Shown here: positions 1 to 11,471 of the stretch, piece after piece
Numbering within the stretch: position 1 is the stretch's first letter
Layout of the letters: each line of letters opens with the position of its first letter
DNA from: Chrysopilus asiliformis
Taxonomy: Eukaryota; Arthropoda; Insecta; Diptera; Rhagionidae
DNA: 64,000 bases
Reading direction: 5' to 3'
Assembly: GCA_964034945.1 (NCBI GenBank)
Contig: OZ035962.1
Coordinates: 95,666,284-95,730,283 of the forward strand
The notes under the pieces: generated by a model
Database searches by the model: none
The model's input: the letters and a program-made list of their open reading frames with translations, nothing else
What the model was told of the DNA's origin: nothing
Program-made: the position numbers and the translations under genes

Positions 1-1787
1 AATCTTGAATGGACAAAATTGGACCATTTCTTCCCCCTCATCAATATAAATTGGATACTTTTTGTCTATTTCTTCGACAACAGTGCTTAGTATCGACAAA
101 TTTACAAAGACAAAATGTGTTTAGAATATGATTGTAGATAACTGTTCCATATTTCAAAAATCAATCGTATCACAGAAATTCTCCTTAAGGAGGGTAGAGG
201 GCTGGTATTTTAAAACATTGATTCTTACCATGAAGCCGTTAGGAAGCTGAGAAATGTCACTCGGGGGTTTTCGAAATCGCTGATCACAAATATGGGGTTG
301 AATTTCCAAATTCGAAATGGAAATAACTGCAAGGACAACTGCTTTTATTCAAAGGTTTTAAGTTATTTCTATTTTTTTTGAATCAACAAAATGTATGCAA
401 AGAAACTTAAACCCGGCAACGGCGGGTATGCAACCTAGTTAGGTGTATGGCTTTGGTCCAACGATTCTTTTGTAGCAAAACAATTTATCATAACCTTAAT
501 ACGATTTTTTTTCTTGCAGAACAATTAACCTACGAAAAATGTTCATATATCATGCTAATGAGCATTCTGTGAGCATTCAAGATCAAACAACCACTTGAGA
601 TAAGCTTTACGAGTATATATCCCTTTATAAACTAAGAAATTTTTTGTATGACAAAAGTGGTTTCTCTACGGAAAAAACTATGGAAAAATCAGTGAAAATT
701 TTTAGTGGTCGTGTAGAGAGTTTTAAAAAAAACTGCTAAATACATGATATGCGTGACCTCACGACAAAAAGATTATTTTCGACGATAAACTTATTATAGA
801 GTCTGTAAAAAGTATTCATTCACTAGTCAAATTAAGTCGTTCCTCTTTTGTTAAATTAATTAGACGAACGTCCTGTTTGTACTCGTATTTGATTTTTTTA
901 ATAGTAGCACCTATATTATGACCCAAATTCTTAAAATATCGTACCCTAATAAAAATATCCGTAGCGTTGGTAAATTAAATATTTTCCTTCAATTCAGCAA
1001 ATTTTGAAAATTCCTAGAGCACTTTTACTAGAAATTTTCCGCAATTTTTCTAAATATAGCTATAGAACTACTTTAACCGCAAAGGTAATACTTTGGTCAT
1101 GGTTTAAATGGTAGTGAAATTGCATTGTGATTATCTGATGTCTATCATTATAATTAAAATTTTTCTGATTTTTCCTACTCGTATCTAACCAAGTAAACCA
1201 CAATTATTGCAGGTATTCGTCTTATGTTATTCTTATGCAGAGGAAAATTTATCATTTCTCTAGGTTTAGGCATTCGATTTTTCTTCTTTGACATTGTAGT
1301 TAACAAATCGTTGACTTAACTAAGTGGAACGATGAGCCGCAATTCGGAAAATTGCGTCGTTTATGTTTGTAGAAAAGTGAAATGCGAATATTGTCAAATA
1401 ACTTTTCCTGAATTGATAGAGAAATATTCCAATTTTTTACGTCTTGGTTCGGTGAATGAAATGAAGAAATGATTCAATTTTTACGCTTCTGGAAATCAAA
1501 ATTTTGAGCCTAACTTTTCAGGTAAATGCATAAATCAACCTCTTTTTTTCAGAATACAGAAACTTTTAAATTGCAACACGTGTTTGTAAATCTTTATTAT
1601 TTTTTTTATTAGAATGCTTCCAAGTTTTTCCTTTTCCTGTAATGACTTAACAAAAGACATAGAAGGTATTGTGATTTGAACTGCAGCTTTTTTTTAGGAA
1701 TTTGAATCAATTGCTAAAAGAAAAAAAGTGTTTTGAAGGTGATTTCATATATCAAAATTAAATTAGATCACTCCATAACACATGTAG
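1..1787. other. AT-rich intergenic DNA with decayed repeat fragments
   Basis: No coding frame was recognised. Bases 1-180 resemble a decayed repeat seen again near 10170-10400 and 40330-40470: a 'tggaccat..ttccccc' start, then 'gtttagaat.tgatt', then 'catatatcaaaat'. Bases 403-437 match the outer end of repeat family A on the minus strand (AACCCGGCAACGGCGGGTAT), so this is a fragment of that family. Confidence 0.5.
403..437 (-). repeat. Family-A terminal fragment
   Basis: A short match, in reverse orientation, to the first ~35 bp of the family-A copies at 20239, 36665 and 51554 (TAGCTTGCATACCCGTCGTT in their forward sense). Nothing of the body is left. Confidence 0.6.
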
Positions 1788-2015
1788 AAAAAAATAGTAA
1801 ATCTAACAATTTTATAATGGAAAGCACGGTTATAACTAAAATCGATAATTTCAATTACAAAAATAGTCAAAATTGACTATTTTTTATAATAAATTTTACT
1901 ACTTATAGTAAAATTTGCTATTTTGTGGTTAAATTGACTATTTTTGTAATTGAAATTAATTGTTTTAGTGATAGTCCCAATGCCCCATTATAAAGTAGTT
2001 AGATTTACTATTTTT
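1788..2015. mobile_element. AT-rich inverted-repeat miniature element
   Basis: The left end AATAGTAAATCTAAC and the right end GTTAGATTTACTATT are inverted copies, and the inverted match continues imperfectly inward (TTTCAATTACAAAAATAGTC against its complement) to a centre near 1895. Target-site duplication could not be fixed. The whole 228 bp would fold into one long AT-rich hairpin. No coding capacity. Confidence 0.65.
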
Positions 2016-2034
2016 CTTTCTTTTTTTCCAAAAA

Positions 2035-2587
2035 CGGTATGGTAAAACCAAAGGGTATATTAGATTTGCCTTACCGTTTGTAACACCAAGATCCCGTTAT
2101 CACACACAAAAATGAATTACACCAGTGTGTTTAGAATGATAAGAAAAATTGAATTTTGCATGTCTGTCCGTCCGTCTGTCCGTCCGTCCGTCTGTCCGTC
2201 TGTGGCGCGGATTGCGGGCGGACGGATTAAGCTACAGACTTGAAAGTTTGCGCAGATCCGTTTTTCGTAAAATGCGAGGCTAAGTTCATTAATGGGCAAA
2301 AATGGACCATTAGGTGGGGTACCCCCCATACGAACGAAAACGGTTTTTGTGAATATCTCGAAAATGGTGCATCTTATCAAAAAAGTATAAGAACAAAATT
2401 GATTTAGGATCTGATTCTACATAAAACTCCCATACATCAAAATCCGATTGGGATAAATTTAAAAAAATCTTATTGGAAAGTTTGACTTCATAGTGGAATT
2501 TTGATACAACTGTTCGCTGTTCACTTAAATCACCATATGGGTTTTCAATAATTGCCAGATTGGCAATTATAGCTTTTGTTATGTTTC
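2035..2587 (-). repeat. Repeat family B, copy 1
   Basis: Matches copies at 26586, 39570 and 40722. The outer end reads ATGGTAAAACCAAAGGGTAT, followed by ACACCAGTGTGTTTAGAATG, a GTCCGTCC/GTCTGTCC microsatellite at 2164-2202, the box GACTTGAAAGTTTGCGC, and an inner end GCTTTTGTTATGTTT. Frames across the microsatellite give TDGQTDGRTD-type peptides, which are artefacts of the repeat. Confidence 0.8.
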
Positions 2588-2715
2588 TAATTAGACCCAA
2601 TCGCATGCAAAGGACATTTTTTTTTACAAAAAATGTTTTTCTCTTCCAAGATTGGTGGAGCGAAGAGGATCTGACGTAAAAATACATTTTCACAATTTCA
2701 GTGCGCATATTTTAA

Positions 2716-2785
2716 CCCTTTCAAACCACATTTCGTTTGTTTAAACTGTAGGTGGTCCATATATGTACCATGCGATTCGAAAGGG
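2716..2785. mobile_element. 70-bp TTAA-site micro-element, copy 1
   Basis: Begins CCCTTTC after a TTAA at 2712-2715 and ends GAAAGGG followed by TAAC, a TTAA with one change. It is the same length as the element at 14641-14710 and aligns with its reverse complement over the full 70 bp, sharing a central TATGTACC core. TTAA targets and CCC/GGG termini are typical of piggyBac-type elements. Confidence 0.65.
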
Positions 2786-2799
2786 TAACTAGAAAATTG

Positions 2800-5535
2800 T
2801 TTTTTTTTGGCTTAATTCTCGTAATATTTTTCAATATTTTTCACTGAAGTTGATATTTTTAACTTTGAGAGGACATTAGTGTAGTTTTGAAACTTTGAAT
2901 GAATTTTGACTTATATAAGTGTTAGGCCGTAGATCGTGAAGGACAGGCCGTCGAACGACCGGAACGGGAGGCCCTTTTGGGTACGGGTTAGACCGGAAAG
3001 CGATCAGGGGCGAAATATTTTTTTTTTAGAATTTTTTTTTGTTTTTAGTTTCAGTTTTTTTCGTTATAGCCACTACACATTCCGATGCAATGTGCAATTG
3101 GTGTTATATTTGTGTGAGCAGACTTCAGCTTCAAAAACCATTTTTTTCGGTAAGGCGGCCTTTTTTGTAAGAATAAAAAAAAGGCCGCTTAGGCGATTAG
3201 TATACAATGTACAAAAATTTTTAGTAGAATGATTTATTGATATGTCAAATTCTGGTATTTTAAGCACAAAATCAGTTCCTACCAAAAATATCAAGTTTAA
3301 AGAAAATACAAAATTTCAAAGAAAAAAAAACATTTCCTATTTTCACAGGCCATCATATAGTAAAGAATTCGTGTATCAAAAATAGTTCTTTGCATGTAGG
3401 TACAAAAAAAATATTAAATGCGTAACATGAAATCGTAATTCACTTTGTTATTGATTTTGTAGGCACGTGTAACATAAATTTAATAAAATTGCATTAGGCT
3501 TTTCATATATGTACATGTAAAACTGCATTACAGTCAGAAATGCTTATCACTTCAAAAAAAATCAAAAAAAAAAAATATTGGAATGAATTAAAATTTTCTA
3601 TTTGATTATTTCAATTTAAAAAAAAAACGGTTCTACCTTGGAAAGATATAAAGTGCAAGCAAAAACAAATCCTGCACAAATTAATCTTTGATTAAACGCC
3701 TTTCGTACAGGTTAATGTTTTTGTTTTGAAATCCAATATTTTCAATGTAGAAAAACTGTAGAGTATTAAACTGCAGAAGTAATCCAATTTTATAGGTTAA
3801 TCCAAGTTGTTTAAATACTTAACACAACACAAAGACAAATTCACTGCATTTTTATGTAATCACAACTTGTTTCGATTACTTATTTATATTTTATGTAAAT
3901 CACTTTATCCACTCGACTTTATAGATTTTTTCAAATTTTTCACACATTTCATAAGTTTTATAACACTATATTCACAGCGATTTAAATGATTTAAATTAAA
4001 AAAAAGTTTAAAATTTTTCATTAAAGAAATTTTACGAAAAAATTCTTAACAAATCGGTAATCACACATAAGAAAGAAAACTTGAAATGATTTGTGTTAGA
4101 TTCTTAATTATTTTCTCCTTATGTTGGTCACCCCGTTTCGAGTTAATGCAGCATCGAGCACGTAACGATTTATACTAAAGCACAGGTTTCTTAGACGTTT
4201 CAAAATTCAAGCAATTCAAAAAGGATAAAGAACCTGTTGTGTATTTGTGTGTTGGGTTTTTCGCGAAATCAAACCAACACTTGAAGCAAATTTGAAGTGT
4301 TTCTTTATCGCGAATGTCCTTATACTTGATCCCCTCTTTGCATTCAAGTTAGTTCAATTCCTAATAACTATTGGATATACACAGGCGAAAATAAAAGAAA
4401 ATAGTCTATCAGTTTGCATACATATTGGTGGTGCTTTAAGGGAAAATCTAAGCGGCAGCTGACCACGGAAAGCCTATCCGTTACTTATTGCCCGTTACCC
4501 ACTTTTCCTAAGGATGTCGTGTGAGAACAATGTTAAGGAAAGTTACACCGCACCAATAAGTATGTACTCGTATAGCGTAGCTACCTTTTGGAAGTTTCAT
4601 TTGTACTTTCTATGGGAATTTGTCCGAGTATAAGTTGGTGAAATGGTGATTTCCCTTTGACTTCAACGAATATAATGCAAATATGTGGGAAAATAAGGAT
4701 TTCACCCGCATGAATACGTTAGATATTTTGTTGTATTTGTGAATAACTTTTGGTTTCAAAAAATATTATTGAGCTAGCTTTAATGTAAACACGAAGAGTG
4801 TTCTGTTAAGAGACGTGTAACATTACACCATGGAAAAAATACTATAAACACCTCAATAATTATATAGTTAAGCAAATATGTAGGAGTCCACCTTACTTCA
4901 GAGAAAAACTAATAAGAATCTGTCCTGGAAAAAAATGTTACGGAGAAATGAAAATGAAGGCAGTTACAATTTTATGAGAACTTGAAAATTATGGGAAACT
5001 GATTTTTTCTTAGAATATTTTACATGAAATGTGAAGATTTTTCGTTTGAATGGAAATTAAGAATAATTTGGAAATTATGCTTATTCGAGGAAGGAATTTA
5101 TTGGACAAGAAGTTGTCACAATTTTTTTTCTGATATATTTTCTGAACATTTTAAGGTAATTTTCTGTTAGTTTTTTCGATCTTCTGGTCATACTTTATTA
5201 GTGTGGAGGTTTTGGGATTCGAAAAATTCGGTTTAATAGATCCAAGTTATTTTTACGGTCAAGGTGACTTTTTATAAAAAATACTTTCGTCAGGCGCGGG
5301 GTCTCCCTGCTGATGGTTATATTGATTATAGATATAATATATCAGATATAATCATCACATGACTTTCCTCTGCAATATTTCAAGTTTCGGAAAAAAATGT
5401 GATAAAAATATTCTTTCAAATATCTCAAGAATCGTTATCTCTAATGGTAAAAACCATTAAAGCAAAAAAATGTAAGAAATTTTATTTCCTTTTCATTTAG
5501 TTATATGCGTTTTTGTTCTCAAAGAGCCTGTTCAC
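2800..5535. other. No gene recognised
   Basis: AT-rich DNA with homopolymer runs. A small hairpin lies at 3152-3194 (AAGGCGGCC paired with GGCCGCTT). Short frames of 60-98 codons here show no recognisable motif, signal or codon bias. Confidence 0.4.
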
Positions 5536-5617
5536 ATTGGTTGAAATAGTCCGCCTAATTCTGACAGAAACTGGCAACCTTAATGTTGTCAGAATTAGGC
5601 GGACTATTTCAACCAAT
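5536..5617. repeat. Perfect 30-bp inverted repeat (hairpin)
   Basis: Bases 5536-5565 (ATTGGTTGAAATAGTCCGCC...) are exactly complementary to 5588-5617 across a 22-bp loop. Weaker pairing extends outward (TGTTCACATTGG against CCGATTGGTT). It is likely the core of a very small foldback element. Confidence 0.75.
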
Positions 5618-5754
5618 CGGAACATGGTCAAAAGTGCTAAATTTTCGAGAAATTTTAAAAATACTATATTTAAAAAAATGTGCGGGAGATTCCCGTCCTG
5701 GTTAACTTTACTTTTCTAAAAATTGGAAGAAAACTAGGATATCGATAAAACATG

Positions 5755-5840
5755 TCTACAAAAAATTTCAAGTCGCTAGCTCAACGCGTTCTCGAGTCAT
5801 TTAAGACAGACAGACAGACAGATAAACTTTCCTTCTTAGC
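5755..5840 (+). repeat. Box plus GACA microsatellite
   Basis: The sequence AAAATTTCAAGTCGCTAGCTC is followed about 25 bp later by (GACA)n at 5810-5823. This is the same arrangement as in families A, B and C, here without a recognisable family body. Confidence 0.6.
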
Positions 5841-6928
5841 TACGCATAGGAAAGTAAAATTATTACAAATACTTTAAAAAAAAAAATCAATCTTGTATTT
5901 TCAAAAGAAGAAATGGTATATTGTGTAATGAACGCACAAGAGATACTTCAAACACGTTTTTCGTTTGAATATTTTCAATATAGTAAAACCAAAAACGAAT
6001 ATGTGAAACTTTACAATTTATGGACATAGTTTCGTCCAATTATCATTAAGAATAAATTCAATTGTAACGAGTTATCAAAAGAATAATTAAAACTTGGAAA
6101 ATTCCAAACCAAACTCTATAATTTTCTATTCTGCGTACTTAAATTCTTGGAAACAAATATATTGGAATAGTTGTTCAGAAGTTCATTGAACTATTACTGA
6201 ACTGTACCAATAAATCCGTGTTAATTAATTTAACTCGTTTTTAAGAACGGCAAAAAGAAAAACAGTCAACGAAAACTTTTCAACTCAAAACATGTGAAAT
6301 TCAAGTGGAACAAATACGAAAGCATTAGGTCCCCTTTTGCCACAAAATTCCAATGGGTCAGTAAACCGAGTTCCGGTTGACATAAATTCGCCTCGGACAT
6401 GAAAACCATTCGCGTACATTTCAGCTCAAATACAGGGAAATATGCTCATATATCGTTCACACCACAAAATACTGGGAATAGTTGACTTGATATGGAAAAT
6501 ACTTGAAAACTTGAGGTGGTATTCAGGTGGACTTGGTCAAGTAAAATAAAAGGAAATCCAAAACTGGGCTCAATTAAATGTGGACGATTTCACTAACATA
6601 TACGATATAATCAAAATTTGACTTAACTAGAGGGGTATCCATTAAAATTATTCATAAATGCTTTAATAGACCCCATTATTAAAATAACAGCCATATGTTT
6701 AATGAATTACATACTTTTTCCTTACCTAATGGAAATTCTTGTAAATTTGATAGATTTCATCTTAGATGGAGTGAAGACCGACTTTTTAAGAGTTAAATTA
6801 ATTAATTTTTTGAAAGTTTATTTGATAAACTTATAAAAAACTTGAATATTAATTTCAATTTTAATTTTTGATGCCTATGCGGACGATTTTCGAGATTTTT
6901 TTTTGTGATATTGGGGTGGATTGCCAAC
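5841..6928. other. No gene recognised
   Basis: AT-rich sequence; no motif, repeat boundary or convincing coding frame seen. Confidence 0.4.
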
Positions 6929-6931
6929 TTA

Positions 6932-7316
6932 TGCTACATTTACACGAATGACCAATTTGTCATTTTTTTCTTGTCATTATGTTAATTCCCGTGTAAATGG
7001 CATAATTTTTGTAATTTTTTCTGTCAGAAAATGTCAATCTCTCATAAAAGAATGAACTTGTCCATTCTTTTATGCCAGATTGTCATTCGTACAAACGCAA
7101 TATTAGTTATGACAACTTTAGTATTCAAGTTTTGTCATAACTAATATTGCGTTTGCACGAATGACAATCTGGCATAAAAGAATGGACAAGTTCATTCTTT
7201 TATGAGAGATTGACATTTTCTGACAGAAAAAATTTTCAAAAATTATGCCATTTACACGGGAATTAACATAATGACAAGAAAAAAATGACAAATTTGTCAT
7301 TCGTGTAAATGTAGCA
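6932..7316. mobile_element. PIF/Harbinger-like foldback miniature element (385 bp)
   Basis: Nearly the whole element is one inverted repeat. The arms of about 185 bp run inward from TGCTACATTTACACGAATGA and TCATTCGTGTAAATGTAGCA to a short loop near 7120-7132. It is flanked by TTA at 6929-6931 and 7317-7319. A 3-bp TWA duplication and a TTTACAC-rich end fit PIF/Harbinger miniature elements. The arms differ at only a few positions, so insertion or gene conversion looks recent. The 68-codon frame inside is a palindrome artefact. Confidence 0.85.
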
Positions 7317-7999
7317 TTATCCACAATATTGCAATTTATTTTCTACAGAACACGGAGCAGGAGATGATCGGTATGAAGTCCTTATGCTATTTTATGTTAC
7401 CATTATAGATCATTTGATTTTTTATATGCAATCAACAGGAATTGTAATTTTTTTGACGTTAAGAAATAATTTGAAGTAACATTTTTTTACGAATTGTAGT
7501 CACGCTTTTGTACTCGTAGTAGTCGACAAAAAAACTTTACAACCTTCTTACGAAGGTTCATATAAGAATTTTTTACTTTGAACATAAATGTACAAAAACA
7601 AATATATCCATTAATCATTTAAAAGCAGCAATTTTTCCAAAATTTCTGTATTTTTATGCCGAAATTTTGAAAAAAAAATTTTGGTTTCAAATCGACGCCT
7701 CCATACTAGACTATCGTATCTCTCTTGAGTTGTCAGAATTCTGAGTTTTTTTTTATAAGTACGATAAAACATTAATATTGGAAGAATTTTAATTATTTTT
7801 TGCTGATTTTGGAAGAAAATTGTTGAATCTGCAATTGTAAATCGTCAACATCTCAAAAAAGTAAACAAGGTTTTTTTTTAGTGACATCGTAAAAGTGATT
7901 TCCGTTGAAATTTTCAAATTGTCCGTTGAAATTTTAATTTTTTTGGTTTTATAATATTTCAATCGATTAATATTTTAATCGAAATAAGACGATTCGAAC

Positions 8000-8445
8000 T
8001 AGGGATGTCAAAATTTTGAAAAAAAACCGGTTTTCGGTTAAACCGGTTTTTAAGACTTCGGTTTAAACCGGGCCGGTTTAACCGGGTCCAAAAACCGGGT
8101 ATTAAAACACCGGGTAGGTTAGGCCTTAGACACAACAAATACACTATAATACAAACAAAAGACGTGAAGTGCCATATAATCCATTAAGAGGCCATAAATG
8201 GCACAATATAATATTGTATTTGGTCTAGAGTGGCTAAAAAGAAGTGTTTCTAACAAACCAGTTGCACGAAAATTGGTTTAAAATTATTTTTCCATACAAA
8301 AAAGAATGATCGGTTTTTTTAAACGGTTTTTGGCTTTTAAAAAACACCGGGTATAACCGTGCAAAAAAAAACACCGAAAAAAACCGGTTAACCGAAGCGT
8401 TAACACCGGGTAACCGGTTTAACCGGTTCTTTTTTGACATCCCTA
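8000..8445. mobile_element. hAT-type miniature element with CCGGTTTAAACC-rich ends (446 bp)
   Basis: Termini TAGGGATGTCAAAA and TTTTTTGACATCCCTA are inverted. Flanking 8-bp duplications are ATTCGAAC (7992-7999) and GTTCGAAC (8446-8453), with one change. 8-bp duplications and TAGGG-type ends are hAT features. The subterminal DNA is packed with CCGGTTTAACCGG-like palindromic words on both sides. No transposase coding. Confidence 0.85.
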
Positions 8446-8453
8446 GTTCGAAC

Positions 8454-10816
8454 CTTTTCGAAAATTTTTGAACCGTCAACGGTTTTTCGAGCAAAAAGAG
8501 CAGGCCATTCGAATATGCCAGTAGCAAAGATTACAAAACTGAAGATAACAAATAACATGGAACTTTTCATAGAACTTTTAAAATGTATGAAAAATACTGT
8601 AAAGTTATGAATTTTAATCAATTAACGCATGTAATTTAAATTGTATTGAATTTTTGTCAGTTAAGCGAAAAAAATCGTTTTGTAAGGCATAACCATTTCC
8701 ACTGTCGGATTTTTTTGGGACCCCAACATTTGTTCTAGGATTCTTGTCATTATTTACCTAATCTTTTCCATTAGTGTTCACCGGAGCGAGCAGTTCGATA
8801 GAGCAGATTTTGACTGTATCATAATTGAATTCCGAAACTAATGGTTTTCGACTCTTCTAGTGGTACAATAAAGCTTGTTTTTGCAATTTTCGTTTTCACA
8901 CTTCTAAACTAGTTACAAATTAAAACAATTTCCGCCAACATAATTACATATCTCATGTATTAAACGGCTCCTAATTATGCACTACAGTAATTATTATATA
9001 TTCATATTTTGGTAAACGGATTAAAACCGAATATTTTAGATGGAGACTGACCTTGTTCACTGTAAAAAGTTTACCTTGATTTTATTCCAATACTCCACAA
9101 TGCGGTCAAACTTAATGACATTTTTGTTTAATTAACGGAGCGATCTCTGCCCCCAATCGACTAAGGTACGACCCCCTTTTGCTAACATCATTTCAATGTT
9201 GCAAAAAAGTAGTGTCAAGCAAAAAATTAATAAAATTCGGAGTTAGGTGTCGTTTTCCCCTAATTTTCTTCGTATTCCATTTTATTTAAGCGACAGAAAA
9301 ATGAAGAAACTCAAGAAGTTGGCCCACATCGAGGTCAAAAAATCCTTGACCTCAATTTTTTTTGGTCGCTTTTCGGGTAGTGAATAATTTTTCTTAGCGG
9401 TTTTTACATTTTCCCATGACTGTTGGGTATTTTTGGCAACCCACGACTTTTAATGAATTGTAATTAAGAAACTTCTTGGCGTCTTCTGGGACGGTCGTCA
9501 GTGTGGTAGTTAGCGGTTGGGAAGATATTGTATTTCAAATTGAATCTCGCAAGTCGGTATTATAACGGTGCATGCGAAGAACCAAAAATATGTAATACAT
9601 TTGAATAAAAATCCAATACCGCTACACACTTCAAATGGATAAAGCCGGCAAAATTTTTCGTTATTTCCATGAACCTATGCTCGTCCTTCTGCGGGCTCTA
9701 CGGGAATTCAATGTTTGACCCTTCACTAACATTATTGTTCATAGCACAAAGGAGTATGTACACATGCAAAACGACGCTACGACAGGGGAATTTTTGATTT
9801 GTCTCGCGATAAAATGTAAATTTTCTTAAATCGCCTCGAAGTGTTTAAGGTTGATTTCGCTAATGAAATTTTATTGAAAATTGAATTTTAGAAGTCTGAA
9901 AAATTACGGTACCAAGTTTCATGAAAATTTCCTCTAAATTTCCTAAGTAGCCTTTATTTTAAAAAAAAACATAGCTTTATCCACCTAGTGGTAAGATGAT
10001 ACTTTTTCTAAAAAGTTGTGTTGTTGTTTATCTTTATCTAGTTTTTACAAAATGAAAACGGCATACTTTTTAGATATTTTCACAAAAAAATGAATACTCG
10101 ACGACTAATTGGGGTAGAAAGAACCGGCACAGAACTATCTTTTACTAAAAGTTAAACCCCGCCCGAAAATGAGAAAAATTGGACCGCACCTTCCCTTTCG
10201 CTCATATAAATGGATAACATTTTTGCAATTTCCTCGAAAACGGTTTACTTGTCCAAAAAATCAAAAAGCGTTTAGAATGTGATCCCACATAACTCTGCTA
10301 TACACCAAAATTCATACGTACCACTCCTCCTCCCTCCCCTACTCAAATCGAAAATATTTTTACAATTTTCCCGAAAACGGTATACTTAAAAGTCGTTTTG
10401 CATGTGTACATGTGTGTGCAATACTTTTTTTTTAAATGAAATTCAAAATCCTGCCATAAAAGTTGTTAATCCTGAAAAAAATAATAAAATCTGACCTATT
10501 AAAGTTATCAGCAGGAATTAACATACTTTAGCAGAAACTTTTTCTATTTTAGGAGCTGTAAATTTTATTACTGCAATTACTATTTTATTAACAGATTGTA
10601 ATTCATACTGCATTTTTTAGATTTTACAGTTTAGATTTATTTATAAGGCAATTATCTGGGCATTACTGTATAGCCGAATTTAAGTACAAATTTGAATTTG
10701 AATTGTGCACATGAAATGCTTTTGAATATCTCAACTACGTGGCGCTAGTTGTTAGCGACTGGGTGATGCTAAAAACAGCAGTTTGCATTAGATACAGATG
10801 GTTTTTTTCTTGGAAT
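8454..10816. other. Upstream intergenic region, no gene recognised
   Basis: AT-rich DNA. Bases 10170-10400 carry a decayed member of the same diverged repeat as bases 1-180 (the word GTTTAGAATGTGAT and CTCGAAAACGG-like phrases). The 5' UTR and promoter of the gene at 10984 must lie in the last part, but no TATA box or initiator could be singled out. Confidence 0.4.
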
Positions 10817-10983
10817 TTATGAACCTAACAGAAGAGTTTTTCGGAAAAGTGTCTGTTTTCGTTTATCATTTGGAGTATTTTTCCATATCAAGGCACACGG
10901 AAAATTTTGCTTTCGTAAAATAAAAAAAACTTGTGCAAGTGAAAGTGTGAGAATTTGGAAGAGTGGCTGGATTTTCGGGAAAA

Positions 10984-11471
10984 ATGTCAAACGTCGCACA
11001 AATATGTTGTTTTCTGGTAGTTTTAATCGTTTTCAAGCTGTGTGCACAGAGCAACGGCACCCACATAACGGGTTCATTCCGGACAGATGAGTTCTTCAAG
11101 TTCATAGTGAAATTCGGGTTTCAGAAGACCGAACGACATTCTCAGCGAGACTCCTTTGGCTACATCTACGGAAACATAACTTCAAAGGACGCCTTCAACA
11201 TTCCTGTTACCTTCGCCGTAATGGACAAATATAGCTTTATCGAGTTCTACGGCAATCGGTCATTCTACGATAGAGATCTTGCTTGTCAGCGGATGTTCAG
11301 TCGCCTTCAGAAATTCGCCTACGACAAACACTGCAATTCCGGGGCGCAGGGGGATTTCCTGCGTCGAGTCCCTTGTCCGCTGGGCGCCCTTTGCCCCGAC
11401 GAAGACTCCCCCGCGAATGTGATGCCTGGAAATCAATTTACTTATGTGATTACGGACCTCCTACAGCCAAG
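10984..11471 (+). CDS. Exon 1: signal peptide and most of the N-terminal domain
   Basis: Codes residues 1-162 and two bases of codon 163. It starts MSNVAQICCFLVVLIVF and ends VITDLLQP followed by a split Arg codon. The donor is AG|GTAAGT, a consensus site. Base composition is clearly more GC-rich than the flanks, as expected of coding DNA. The luminal domain includes the sequons NGT and NIT and a Cys-rich stretch (RRVPCPLGALCPDED). Confidence 0.92.

Noticed and set aside
3152..3194. GC stem followed by T run, like a bacterial terminator
   Set aside because: The window is eukaryotic and no gene ends nearby; only a small hairpin is supported.
7118..7324. 68-codon frame on the minus strand
   Set aside because: It lies wholly within the foldback element and arises from its palindromic sequence.
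10963..10983. Upstream extension of the first coding exon starting at GTG 10963
   Set aside because: Animal genes start at ATG; ATG 10984 has a good context and directly begins a signal peptide.
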